Shown one piece after another: positions 1 through 10,181 of a stretch of 64,000 nt of DNA (the first letter of the stretch is position 1; the number at the start of each line of letters is the position of its first letter). Under the pieces are notes generated by a model. That model had not been told where the DNA came from and did no database searches. It saw only the letters and a list, made by a program, of their open reading frames with translations. The position numbers and the translations under genes were made by a program. Source of the DNA: Schistocerca nitens (Eukaryota; Arthropoda; Insecta; Orthoptera; Acrididae); assembly GCF_023898315.1 (NCBI RefSeq), contig NC_064622.1, positions 175,418,178 to 175,482,177 on the forward strand, written 5' to 3'.

Positions 1-148
1 AGTCACCATTTAAAGACAGTTCTTAAAACTTTGTTAGTACACACAGATTCAAACTGTGACTCATTAATAATATATTCATAGGATACTATGCATTTTTTCA
101 TTTTGTTAAACAACTGCTGAGCACAGTTTTTTTTGTTCGAGGGATGTA

Positions 149-1568
149 CACACATCAAAAAATGATTTACATCACCACGGTTCTGAGAGTTCCGGAACCC
201 GTACAGAAAATTGGAAGAGATCATCATGATCATTTCCACCCTTTCTACTGCTCATGAAAACCACACATTGCATGTTGTACCACCATACAGCGAGACCTTC
301 AGAGGTGGTGGTCCAGATTGCTACACACACCGGTACCTCTAATACCCAGTAGCACATCCTCTTGCATTGATGTATGCCCATATTTGTCGTGGCATACTAT
401 CCACAAGTTCATCAAGGCACTGTTGGTCCAGACTGTCCCACTCAACGGCGATTCGGCGTAGATCCCTGAGAGTGGTTGGTGGGTCATGTTGTCCATAAAC
501 AGCCCTTTTCAACCTGTCCCAGGCATGTTCCATAGGGTTCATGTCTGGAGAACATGCTGGTCACTCTAGTCGAGCGATGTCATTATCCTGAAGGAAGTCA
601 TCACAAGATGTGCACGAACTGTCATCCGTGAAGACGGATGCCTCACCAATATGCTGCCGATATGGTTGCACTATCAGTTGGAGGATGGCATTCGCATATC
701 TTACAGCCATGACCACCAGCAGCATACATCAGCCCCACACTATGCCACCCCAAAATTGCAGGGAACCTCCACCTTGCTGCACTTGCTAGACAGTGTGTGT
801 AAGGTGTTCAACCTAACCGGGTTGCCTCCCCACACATCTCCAACAATTGTTTTGTTGAAGGCATATGTGACATTCATCGGTGAAGAGAATGTGATGCCAA
901 TTCTGAGCAGTCCATTTGACATGTTGGGCCCATCTGTAATGGGCTGCATGGTGTCGTGGTTGCAAAGATGGACCTCGCCACTGGCATCGAGAGTGAAGTT
1001 GCGCATGATGCAGCCTGTTGCGCAGTGAGAGTCTTAACACTACATCTTGTGGCTGCACGAAAAGCATTATTCAACATGGTGGTGTTGCTGTCAGGGTTCC
1101 TCCGAGCCATAATCTGTAGGCAGCGGTCATCCACTGCAGTAGTAACCCTTGGGCGGCCTGAGTGAGCCATGTCATCGACAGTTCCTGTCTCTCTGTTCTC
1201 CTCCATGTCCGAACAACACCGTTTGGGTTCACTTTGAGACATCAGGACACTTCCCCAGTTGAGATCCCTTTCTGGCGCAAAATAACAATGCGGACACGAT
1301 CGAAGCATAGTACTGACCGTCTAGGCATGGTTGAACTAGAGACAACGAGCCGTATACCTCCTTCCTGGTGGAATGACTGGAACTGATTGGCTGTCGGTCC
1401 CCCTCTGTCTAATAGATGCTGCTCATGCATGGTTGTTAACATCTTCAGGCAGGTTTAATGACATCTCGGAACAGTCAAATACACTGTGCCTGTGGTACAA
1501 TATCCACAGTCAAAATCTATCTTCAGGAGTTCTGGGAACGGGTGATGCAAAACTTTTTTTTATGTGTG
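149..1568 (-). mobile_element. Tc1-like DNA transposon, both ends present
   Basis: A Tc1/mariner-superfamily element of about 1.42 kb. The two ends are inverted repeats of about 65 bp that begin cacacat and share the stretch tacatcacc/gcatcaccc followed by related sequence ending in agaaaatt/agattttg. Each end is flanked by TA (147-148 and 1569-1570), the duplication expected for this superfamily. The transposase lies on the minus strand and is decayed. Length and architecture match ordinary Tc1 elements of 1.3-1.6 kb. Confidence 0.88.
339..1328 (-). pseudogene. Tc1-family transposase remnant
   Basis: DDE transposase that would cut and paste the surrounding element. The reading starts at MPRRSVLCFDRVRIVILRQK near 1328, an N-terminal helix-turn-helix start typical of Tc1. 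It continues through HHILFTDECHICLQ near 0.9 kb, which carries the first catalytic Asp, and ends with NPMEHAWDRLKR near 0.5 kb, which carries the catalytic Glu. The total span of about 330 codons equals a full Tc1 transposase, but the homology jumps between frames (at least three), so the protein is not made. The second catalytic Asp motif (QQDNARPH in relatives) is not recognisable. Confidence 0.85.
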
Positions 1569-1667
1569 TATAATAGATTATAGTTAACAGAGGAGTTTAC
1601 TCAGCCACAAATTGGGTACAGGCTATATATTATTTTAATATGTGTAACATTAAATATATATGCAATG

Positions 1668-1785
1668 TATAAAGGGGAAATGTTGCGAAAAATCTCACAA
1701 AGTTGTTGACGAATATACTTCACATTTTTACACGATACTCTCATGAACATTTGGATGGACACAGTCTGTATCTTCCTTTAATATA
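1668..1785. repeat. dispersed repeat, copy 1 (taaaggggaaatgtt unit)
   Basis: About 118 bp that match 4068-4185: both start gtataaaggggaaatgtt and both continue through aaaatct, a cacaaagttgttgac/aaaagttcatgacc segment, ttcacattttta/ttcaaatttttat, and a gacactct/gatacta region ending in tatat. The mariner at 1786 abuts the end of this copy. The family is not recognised. Confidence 0.7.
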
Positions 1786-2971
1786 TGAGAGGTGTTCAGT
1801 AAGTAATGGAACGTATTTTTCTTTTTCTTTCTGAAAGCAAGTTGGTTTTATTTAGGATTCCAGTACACCGTATTATTACCCACTTTTTTGACTACAAAAC
1901 CCTATTTTTCAACATAATCTCCATCCAATGTGATGGCCTTGTGTCACCATACAGGGGGGGGGGGGGGGGCTGCTGCTGCTGCATGGAATGTCAGAGCAAC
2001 ATCTAGCTGCATTAATAACCTCCCCATCATCCACATACTGCTTCCAGCAGAGTGCACCCTTCATTAGGCCAAACCCAATGGACATAAGAACGTGTGAGAT
2101 GCAGACTGTATGGTGGATGAGGAAGAACAGTCCAATGAAGTTTTGTGACCTCCCCTCAGGTATTGCAGACTTGTGTGAGGCCTTGCATTATCTGGAGAGG
2201 ATAAGTTAGTTTGCATTTTTTTGGTGGTGAACACACTGAAGTCATTTCTTCAGTTTCCTGGGGGTAGCATGGTACACTTCTGAGTTGACTGTTGCACCTT
2301 GAAGGCCAACAGCAAACAGAACAATCCTTTCAGAGTGACTGAAGACCATCACAATGACTTTGGCAGCTGATGGTGCAGCTTGAAACTTTTTCTTCAGAGG
2401 AGAGGTGATATGGCACCACTCCATGGATTAAGTTTTGTTTCCAATTCGAAGTGTGACAACAACAAAAAATTGTCATGTATGGCCTCTTAACACACAGGCA
2501 CATGCCTTTGTGTACCTAAATGGTGGATGAGTGTGCCAGCACTACCAAGAGAAATGTCCAGTTGTGCAGCAAGATGTTTGAATGTGATATGTCAGTAATC
2601 TTGAAGGAGAGTGTCTGCATGTTCCAACATTGCAGGAGTCACAGCACATGGTAGATTGAACAGGTCTGCGTGACTTTGGGACGATGGCCGATGCCTCGTC
2701 CAGAAACTCACTGTGTTTTTGTTTAGTCAGGTCTCCTAGACACTGTGCAAGAGCCTATGAATATCTGCAATGCTCTGGTTTTCTGCCAAAAGAAACTCCG
2801 TGACAGCCTTCTGCCTGGAACACACATCTGTTACCAACACCATCTATTAGAACTTCATGAAACTAGTGGCTGAAGCAGGAATATTCCATGATTCTCACAA
2901 CAATTTCCACATTTTTTTCAACTGAAATTGGGTGAGAAAAAAGTGTCGCATTACATATTTAATGTCTCTCA
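1786..2971 (-). mobile_element. mariner-like transposon, decayed
   Basis: Element of about 1.19 kb bounded by inverted repeats: tgagaggtgttcagtaagta at the left and, read on the other strand, tgagagacattaaatatgta at the right. A TA precedes the left end. The minus strand at 2242-2424 still reads KKKFQAAPSAAKVIVMVFSH followed by a GATVNSEVY motif, the block of mariner transposases around the second catalytic region (canonical KFKTQPSAGKVMLTVFWDS...GTTINSEYY). The rest of the frame is broken. A 16-base poly(G) run (1954-1969) followed by a short CTG run lies inside. Confidence 0.8.
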
Positions 2972-2984
2972 CAAATGCAATATG

Positions 2985-4065
2985 CAAGGTAATTATTATT
3001 AATGTTTAAAAACCCTGAAAGAGAAGTAGTTTACGCTGAGAGAAGTAATTTACTATAAGACATATGGAACTGCAAATGGTTCAAATGGTTCTGAGCACTA
3101 TGGGACTCAACTGCTGAGGTCATTAGTCCCCTAGAACTTAGAACTAGTTAAACCTAACTAACCTAATGACATCACAAACATCCATGCCCGAGGCAGGATT
3201 CGAACCTGCGACCGTAGCGGTCTCGCGGTTCCAGGCTGCAGCGCCTTTAACCCCACGGCCACTTCGGCCGGTGGAACTGCAAATGCCAGGAAATGCTCCA
3301 AAAGTAGATCATAAATGCTGAACACATGATGTCACAAGATGACATAACTTGTCGCATGAGTAGCAATTGAGTCTATCGGTCTGTCAGTCCTGATCATCCC
3401 AAAACACGTTAAGTATTGTCACTGGTGTGGCTCCTGGCTTATGTGAGTGACTTTAGCTTGTGGAGCTCAGGGTTAGAATCTTGTGTCTGGCAACCATTTT
3501 TTTTATTTACACTGTGTTAGACAGTTGTGTGTTTACACTGAGGGGAGAGTTATTACTTTATTTCCTCACCTTGCGGTTTCTGCTGGTTTACTGCAAAGTA
3601 CAGTACAGCAAAAACCTAGCAAACTGCATCACAAGTAAATGAATATAAGCTTTCAAACTGCACCGCTATTGGTAAATGAACTGTATTTTCTTTACTAAAT
3701 TGTCTGTAAAAAAGAAAAAAAGGGACAAAAGGGAAGAAAGACACATGAGAACTGCTTTTGCTTGGTTACAGCGAGGAGAATAATTTTGTAACTTCTACAT
3801 TTACAGTAGATCAGATTTACAAAATGTGTTCGAAATGTGCACTGTTGGCTTCAATGCAAGTATTATATGACTCAATTGCCCCTTCACGGCAAACCCAAGC
3901 ACTGCACTTGAGGCGAGGTACATCATCTGGTGACGTCACATGTTCAGCATTTATCATCCACTTCTGGCAGTCATTTGCAGTTCCATGTGTCTTATGTTGA
4001 GTCACTTATTTCAGCATTACCCACATCGCTTCGAGGTTTTTGAAACGGTAAGAAGAATCACCCTG
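2985..4065. mobile_element. long-inverted-repeat DNA transposon (non-autonomous)
   Basis: The left arm (about 2985-3350, excluding the SINE) and the right arm (about 3915-4065) are diverged inverted copies. Both contain ataagacaNatggaactgc, ataaatgctgaaca and a gatgtcac/gacgtcac stretch. The right end reads gattc...accctgta on the outside, i.e. a CAGGGTGATTC-type terminus flanked by TA, typical of some mariner-like elements. No transposase is recognisable in the middle, so this is a decayed or non-autonomous copy. A SINE sits inside the left arm. Confidence 0.7.
3079..3271 (-). mobile_element. tRNA-derived SINE, full copy
   Basis: On the minus strand the copy begins ccggccgaagtggccgtggg, a tRNA-like head with box A (tggccgtggggttaaagg) and box B (ggttcgaatcc), then an acridid-type body (ttaggttagtt...) and the 3' end gaaccattt. 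It is flanked by a perfect 14-bp target-site duplication, tggaactgcaaatg, at 3065-3078 and 3272-3285, as expected for LINE-driven retroposition. Transcription would be by RNA polymerase III from the internal boxes. Confidence 0.93.
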
Positions 4066-4067
4066 TA

Positions 4068-4185
4068 TAAAGGGGAAATGTTATTACCAAAAATCTGTAA
4101 AAGTTCATGACCAATTTACTTCAAATTTTTATGTGATACTATAATAAACATTCAGAAAGACATAGGCTATATATTTTTTTAAACA
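4068..4185. repeat. dispersed repeat, copy 2 (taaaggggaaatgtt unit)
   Basis: Second copy of the unit at 1668-1785, directly after the TA that flanks the long-inverted-repeat element. The order of motifs is the same and the identity is moderate, with several small gaps. No coding potential. Confidence 0.7.
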
Positions 4186-5560
4186 ACAATGTTCAAGTTT
4201 TTTGTCAAACCAACTGCAAGAAAGAAAATACTGTGCTGTGTTCTGTTGTGAAAATGTGCAACTTGCTTATCTTTCCTGCAATTAGTTTTAATTATGGTAT
4301 CAGGACATTTAAACCATTAGACATATTGTTTCTCCCATACATATATATTTTCATTATATATATTTTTATAAAAAAAACTGTACATACAAGAATTTGTTTT
4401 GTTTTCTTCCTAATAGTCAATTTCAACAGCAAACAAAGTCGTTTTTATGGCTTACTAGCTTATGATTAGAATAATATTACAGAATCTAAATTTGCAATAA
4501 CAATAAAAAAGGCCAAAGGTAAGAGGGGAGGGCAGGGGAGATGTTATGGACACATGGGGGGTGTGGTGGGGAAGGAAATTGAGAAAGAAGGACATGGACA
4601 GAAAGAGGGTGGAGGAGTACATGGACGGTGAGGGGGGCATACACAGTAGACGGACAGAGTGAGAGGAGGAGGAGGAGGAGGAGGAGGAGAGGGGGAGGGG
4701 TGAAGATGACAGATAGATGGTAGAGAAGGAGATTAGGACATACATCAAATACCCATACATATTTAGCAATTGTGGAGTGTTGTTGGATTCATTAATACTA
4801 GATAAATAAACACAATATACTCACAACATCAACATCTGAGTCATCACATTCTTATCCTCTGTTAGTGAGGATATCTCACATTGCATCTAGTCATGATCCG
4901 GGTGGAAGTGTAGCAGATCACAGTAACAGAGTGATGGATCTGGCATGTTTTCAGCAGGACCTCTGGTTTATGATTTAATGACAAAAGGCACCTGTAGTGA
5001 ACATTTTTTTTTTCCTCAAAAAAGGGGCTTGTTTGCAGCACGATTTATTTCTTGGCACTTTGCTACAAGAACAAGAACTACTTAGGTATTTTCTTTACAT
5101 TCCTGTTGGAATAGTCTTTCGATTTTACTTCCCACAAGCACACGGGGGAATGAGATTGATCAGATAAGTACATGTGCAGTTTACCTAACCAGATGGCCTT
5201 AACTCTCCAGATGCAGGGGATGCTGTTTGTGTTACAAATATGATTTGATTTATTCTAGCTTTCACAACTTCTGCTGCTGCTGGTGTATCTTAATGAACCT
5301 TATTAATGGTCTCCTAGAAGAAAATATTAGTCAACTTACAAAGTGAATCCTTCCCGAGATAAAATTTGCATTCTTTAACGATGGAAGAATCACTTTCTGA
5401 GTACTCAAATTAGGACAAATTGTACATTAGCATTCCTTTGATCGGTGCAAATCAGAATCAACCAGTTTCCTGCTTTGACACAGCCTGTTTAGGTTAAAAT
5501 AGAATATAACTATTCACTCATTTATCTGCAGTAACATTAATATATTTTTCATCTTGTTTC
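4186..5560. other. no gene seen; A/T-rich DNA with a GGA-rich purine tract
   Basis: No recognisable coding sequence or terminal repeats. From about 4505 to 4735 the plus strand is almost pure purine, with a (GAG)n core near 4665-4690. The serine-rich frame on the other strand is a by-product of this composition. Confidence 0.6.
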
Positions 5561-5987
5561 AGCTTTATCAGCGTCCAAGCGAAAGGTTAAATGCAGCACA
5601 GGATTTTGAAGAGCAGTGGAATTCACACCCTGCCTGGGTTCTGTAGGCTGGAAAAAATTGAGGAACAACTATATCCGTAAGGTTTTTCAGCACTGAGGTT
5701 TTAGGGGTTATCAATGCTGATTACTGTTTTCTGCATACAAATCTGATACCCACTCAGAGCTGGTACACATTTCCTTCTGGAAGCAAACTGAAGACAAGGT
5801 CTAGATCAGGGGCGGGCAGGAATCCTGCACGTGTGCGGTGCACTTGCACGCGTGCAGTTAACAGGTGTTCTGCGTGCACACGGGCAAGCTGGCCACCCGC
5901 TTATCTCCCCTCCCCACCATACTTTCTGTCCGCTCCTTCCTCTGCAATGCGTTTTGTTTCCTAGCTTGCTTTATTGAATGAAGGAAT

Positions 5988-6185
5988 AAGATTAGTAGGA
6001 GTGCTTGAAAGGTATCGTGATTTGAAAGAGTACCTATTACCTACGATACGTTTTATTTAATTATCACAGGTGGAGTGGAACAAAATAAGGTTAGTAGGAA
6101 TGCTTGAAAGATGTCGTGTTTTGAAAGAGTACCTGTTACCTACAATACATTTTATTTAATTATCACAGGTGGAGTGGAACAAAAT
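5988..6185. repeat. tandem duplication, about 99 bp x 2, within the hAT element
   Basis: Two adjacent units (5988-6087 and 6088-6185) that both begin aagRttagtaggaRtgcttg and end ggtggagtggaacaaaat. They differ at about ten positions. Seen directly in the sequence. Confidence 0.9.
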
Positions 6186-6385
6186 TTCTACATACAGACA
6201 AACGCAAACAGTTACTTAAATTTTCATCACTGATGTTTGCTCTTAACCGACACTTACTAATTCAGCAAATGGTTTTCCAGCTCTCGCTATATTAAGCGCA
6301 ATCTTATAACTTGCAGGTACCGCTGGGCTATTATTGTCGTCGTCCTGAAAAATTGAAAACAGTGCTCCATAAAATGTTAAATCAG

Positions 6386-6628
6386 TTAGATGAGAGACAT
6401 GACGAAAGGAAGTTGCAGATCTCTCGTGACCACAGCAACTATGACAGATTCATCTAGTATCGTCAGATCACTCTTCTTAAGCTCAGTCAATTTCCCCATC
6501 CGCTCAGAATCCGACAAATTGTACTCGTCCTTGTGAAATTTGTTATAATGGCCTTCAATACTAAACTTCCGCTGACCAGCAAGAATACTGCCACATATTA
6601 AACATTTCGAATTTTCACGTTTTTGCAC
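6386..6628 (-). pseudogene. BED-type zinc finger fragment of a hAT transposase
   Basis: An 80-codon frame with KCLICGSILAGQRKFSIEGH followed by YNKFH: the Cys-x2-Cys...His-x4-His spacing of BED fingers in ZBED/hAT transposases, which bind the transposon ends. The homology stops after the LSDSERMGKL stretch. The remaining 900 bp of the element show no catalytic domain, so this is the N-terminus only. It may be a fossil or may simply be carried by a non-autonomous derivative. Confidence 0.75.
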
Positions 6629-7389
6629 AAAGAAAAAATGATTCTCCCATTACTTTTTAAAAGATAGCAAATCTACACTTCTTTGTTTCCTTGTTTCACT
6701 CTGCATTTTCCGGTTCTTGAAATACAACGTCCACTACGTAGTGGTCATTACGCATCAACATCCGCAGCTTAGCCTGGCACTACACTGTCGCAACCTGCCG
6801 GCTGTCGCCAGTGCCCCAGTCGACGATTGCACGCGAGCAGCACACGTGCAGCGCTGTGCGCTCACGAGCCGCGTGCAACATTTGCCCGCCCCTGGTCTAG
6901 ATGTTCTGGAGGAAGCACCACTTACAGGGAGATGGAGTGCGTCCTTATGTGTTCACTGGAGACCACACATTTGCTCTCCATAAACGTTTATTAAGGTCAT
7001 ACCCAGGCAAACATGCAGAAGGTACTGACAAATTTGTGGTAAACTACAGCCTATGCAGAGTGAGGCAAATGCTGCAGAAAAATGTGGAATAGTTGCAGCT
7101 GTGTTCCATGCACTACCAATACCAGTGCTATTGGAAGTTGAAAACTGTGTAGTACTTGGGCAAGCATGCAGAAATCTGATAACCAGGAATTTTTACATAC
7201 CTCAATGGAAAACTGATGAAGAAACTGAACATACATTGGTGTATTGAAATGATAAAAAAGTTATAATTTAGATAGTTTAGTGTATTAACTGCATAATATA
7301 ATAGTACAACAATACAATAATGAAATATTAAAATGATGTGTGTGTTGATTTTACTACTCTATACCTAACTTTTACAAAGTTTTTACATG

Positions 7390-7720
7390 TTTATGTAAGA
7401 AATTTCCTACAAGTGAATTTTTTACAGTTAGCACACTTCACTGAACTTTTATCACCATTTTTTTCCAAAGGCGACAATAGCCTCTCTTCTTGCTCCTAGA
7501 ATCAGTTTCTTCCTGCACGGAGGGTGCAGATTCACACAATGTTGTTCTCTCTACAGCTTCTCTCACAGCATTCCTTCTTGGAAGATATCCTCACATCTCC
7601 ATTTCTGATCAATTAGCTGCTCACCAAGAATTTCTAGGAACAGTCTTCTTTGCCATAGGTGTTTGCTTTCCCTCGGGGACAAGAATTATATACAGATATA
7701 TTGATAACATCCAAGATTCC
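7390..7720 (-). pseudogene. piggyBac-like transposase, C-terminal remnant
   Basis: The minus strand reads RRLFLEILGEQLIDQ near 7640, then SKKRGYCRLWKK near 7475 and, in another frame, SVKCANCKKFTCRKFL near 7420. The order of a helical LFLxxLxxxLI block followed by a cysteine-rich tail fits the C-terminus of piggyBac transposases. Stops interrupt it, and no catalytic core or TTAA-flanked ends are seen nearby. The assignment rests on motif order only. Confidence 0.45.
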
Positions 7721-7724
7721 ATAA

Positions 7725-7875
7725 AATTTCAGGCATGCAGCTGCATAAATTCAGCTTCTTCTTCTACTAATGTTTCGACTGAATACCGTCCAGCCATCTT
7801 CAGAGTGAGCCAAAGTGACTAATGCTCTAGCAGGACGTAGCAAGTGCTGAAGCGTTAGTCACATCAGCTCACTCT
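7725..7875 (-). repeat. Penelope-like terminal scrap with hairpin and hammerhead-like core
   Basis: On the minus strand, 7803-7772 reads ctgaagatggctg...cagtcgaaac: a CUGANGA box, a 5-bp stem (GGCUG/CAGUC) and GAAAC, the order of a hammerhead ribozyme core, although one extra base follows the CUGAAGA. Immediately upstream is a large hairpin with outer arms 7804-7810/7867-7873 and inner arms near 7814-7826/7851-7862. Hammerhead motifs are known in Penelope-like elements, hence the tentative family call. Confidence 0.45.
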
Positions 7876-7993
7876 CCTTTTGTAGCACTGTAGCCTAAAA
7901 TAATTTGAGGTTTTCTTTTGGTGCAATCACTGACTTTTGCAACACAGTGCACAGTGTTTTGCAGAATAATATATTTGTTTTTCTTTGGGATGA

Positions 7994-9949
7994 CAAGGGT
8001 GATTCAAAAAGTAACAGTAAACTATGCTGCGAATGTGTATTTCACTTACAGATACAAACAAGATGTTAGTTTTCAACATGACTAGCCTCCTTTATGATAC
8101 ACTTCTCATATCATTGCACCAATTTTTATACTCCACCTGAATAAAAAGTTTTTGATTGTATCTGTATCCAAGAGTGCACTTCTGCTCTAACCTCATCATC
8201 AGTTTCAAATCGTCTTCATCCTCCAAGAGTGTCCCTCAGGGGTTCAAACAAATGGTAATCTGAAGCAGCGAGATCAGGGCAGTATGGGGGTTGCAGTACA
8301 ACCTGATGTCTCAATCTCCAAATGATGGCAAGAGTTGGGCATGGATTGTCGTGAAGGAGAAAAACGCCTCTTGACAGTAGTCTTATACAACGGCTCTGTA
8401 CTGCCGGCTTTAGCTCAGTCTACAACATAGGATTGTGCTGGACACTGTTCAGCTTTCTACCCGTTTGCTTGTAGTGCTCCAAAATCTGCCCATTCATATC
8501 CTGGAAGAGGATGAAGAACACCTTTCCAACTGAGGCTTGAATTTCATCCTGGCTGGAGAAGATGCGTGTCGCCATTCAGAAGATCGTGGTTTGCTTTCTG
8601 GTTCCTAGTGATGCACCCAGGTTTTGTCTCCTGTGACAATACATGTTAGAAAGTTTTGTCCTTCAGCGTTATATTGTGCCAGAAATGATGTTGCAGCCTG
8701 AACACGCATCATCTGGTGTTCAAAAGTGAGAATCCTAGACACCCATCGTGCACACAAAAAACATTACTTTGGAACCTCACTAATAACGCTATGAGTGGAC
8801 TCAACACTGATACTAAGTGTCCTAGCTAAATCTTATATAAAATACGCTGGTTCTGACAAATCATGGTGTCAGTGTGTGACACATTCTCCTCACTAACTGC
8901 CATGCTGGTACAACCAGGGAGTTGCTCATCTGTGACTGATGTACGTCTGCTTTTAGGCGGGTCGCAAGATGAGACGCAGGCCCCTGAGGTGATTGTGGGG
9001 GGCTCACGCCAAATTCCTCACGGCAGCGTGAGTCACGGCGACAATCATCGCAAGTCGGATTGCAGTTTCAATACGCAGTTTGCTGAGGAACTTCGGCTCT
9101 GGCAGAGACGGCGACTACTTCTGCTATGTTAATAGATATAAGTTCAGAATCGGATTCCGATTCTGAGTTTGAGTTCGAAACTGTGTGTTACATCGCTTTG
9201 ATGAAACAAAAAGCAGAAAAAGGTGCGTACATGAAAAGAAGACTGTTATGGGGAATTTGCTTTAACTAAGGAATTTGATGATGAAAAATTCACGAACTAT
9301 TTTAGATTAAACCGTGATCAATTCCAAGAAGTGCATGGTCTCATCAAGAATGAAATTGACAGACAGGGATGCAACGCTACAAGGCCGATTGGAGTTAGCT
9401 TTTCCTCCATTTCGAACTACCAACAGCCAGAACCACCGTGAGCCTCGCAGTAAACTGCACACAGGAGACTGTGGTCTGCAGGGTCACCAAGTGCAGGGAC
9501 TGCGTCACGTCACGCTGCGCTCTAACGTGCGCAGGACCATTCAGTTGTGTGGTTCGCAAAAACTCACCGTGAGTCACCCTGCGTCACCTCACGGACCTGC
9601 GTCTCATCTTGCGGCCAGCCTTAAAGGCATCTACCCACTCTTGCACTCTTCTCTCGCTAATGCTGTTATGTCCAAACCTCTCCAACACCATTCAATGGAC
9701 TTGTCCAAGATTTTATGCCGTTCAACCACAAAAGCTGTATTACTGCTTGCTGTTCTTCTATGGTACAGACAGCTAGGGACGCGGCCATTTTGTTTCAACT
9801 GCCTTTCTTATTCAGCTGTCATGCCATTTGTTGGCATACGCTGGAATTTTCTCAAAGCATGCATCTTCAGTTCCTGAGAGTATCAAATGCCTGACATGTT
9901 AATTGCATTTACTACTGATTGTTTACTGTAACTTTTCGAACTGCCCTCG
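7994..9949 (-). mobile_element. SETMAR-type mariner, split by a Harbinger insertion
   Basis: The ends are inverted repeats: left agggtgattcaaaaagtaac, right (other strand) agggcagttcgaaaagttac, both followed by agtaaac. On the minus strand, 8390-8100 reads LLHDNPCPTLA, then PPYCPDLAASDYHLFEPLRD and DDEVRAEVHSWIQ, which is the mariner block with the second and third catalytic Asp (HDNARPH, YSPDLAPSDYHLF). Without the 665-bp Harbinger insert the element is about 1.29 kb, normal for mariner. Stops and frame changes make it inactive. Confidence 0.85.
8956..9620 (+). mobile_element. short Harbinger-type element nested in the mariner
   Basis: Inverted repeats of about 38 bp: left ggcgggtcgcaagatgagac, right (other strand) ggctggccgcaagatgagac, both continuing gcagg and then tgaggtga. 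They are flanked by the 3-bp duplication TTA (8953-8955, 9621-9623), typical of PIF/Harbinger. Inside is the N-terminal part of a transposase: MLIDISSESDSDSEFEFETV from 9126, then after a frame change LTKEFDDEKFTNYFRLNRDQ and FQEVHGLIKNEI (about 9264-9365), resembling the region ahead of the Harbinger DDE core. The rest of the transposase is deleted, so it is non-autonomous. Confidence 0.85.
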
Positions 9950-10014
9950 TATGATACAGGCACCGTGTCCTTTGTGAAAGCAAATGTTCATATTTAATTA
10001 GGAATCTCTCTTAT

Positions 10015-10181
10015 CTATATCAATACAAAGCAATCCATCTTACGGAGTGTGGCAGAAGATACCCCATACCACTACTAGTCACTCCCTTTACTGTTCCTCT
10101 TGCAAACAGAAAGAGGAGAAAATGACTGTCTATATGCCTCCACAAGAGCCCTAATTTCTCGTAACTTATCTTCATGGTCCT
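10015..10181 (-). mobile_element. CR1 LINE, 3' end (cut off by the LTR insertion)
   Basis: Reads gtgtggcagaagataccc, then gtctatatgcctccacaaga and ctaatttctcg, the 3' untranslated end of the CR1 LINE that recurs at 23.8, 35.8 and 51.8 kb. The sequence stops at the LTR element and resumes at 15803 after a 5-bp duplication (gtcct), so both parts are one copy. Confidence 0.85.

Larger units (their letters stand above)
5807..6894 (-). mobile_element. hAT transposon (non-autonomous), inside Harbinger
   Basis: Element of 1088 bp with terminal inverted repeats caggggcgggca and a perfect 8-bp target duplication, gtctagat, at 5799-5806 and 6895-6902. Both are diagnostic of the hAT superfamily. The subterminal regions are rich in CACGTG/GCACG motifs, as is usual for hAT transposase binding. 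Only a BED-finger exon remains of the transposase; the RNase-H-like catalytic core is absent. Confidence 0.93.
5563..7246 (+). pseudogene. PIF/Harbinger (HARBI1-like) transposase remnant, split by a hAT element
   Basis: Upstream of the hAT insertion the plus strand reads LYQRPSERLNAAQDFEEQWN and then FFSTEVLGVINADYCF, matching the Harbinger block before and around the first catalytic Asp (FSIVLMALVDANYCF in relatives). Downstream it reads RPYVFTGDHTFALHKRLLRS, then YPGK...NYSLCRVRQMLQKNVEIVAAVF, matching the C-terminal block PYPRKNL...[23 protein letters not shown]. It contains several stops and at least one frame change. The normal protein is 350-400 residues. It would act as the nuclease of a Harbinger transposon, but neither end of that transposon is recognisable here. 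Confidence 0.78.

Noticed and set aside
3180-3271. tRNA gene (B box ggttcgaatcc on the minus strand)
   Set aside because: The A and B boxes are the head of a SINE with target duplications; no tRNA cloverleaf with aminoacyl stem is formed.
4455-4769. Serine-rich 104-codon frame on the minus strand
   Set aside because: It arises from the GGA-rich purine tract; no start context or homology.
9314-9877. A 187-codon plus-strand frame
   Set aside because: It runs across the border of the nested Harbinger element into the mariner in the wrong frame and strand for both.
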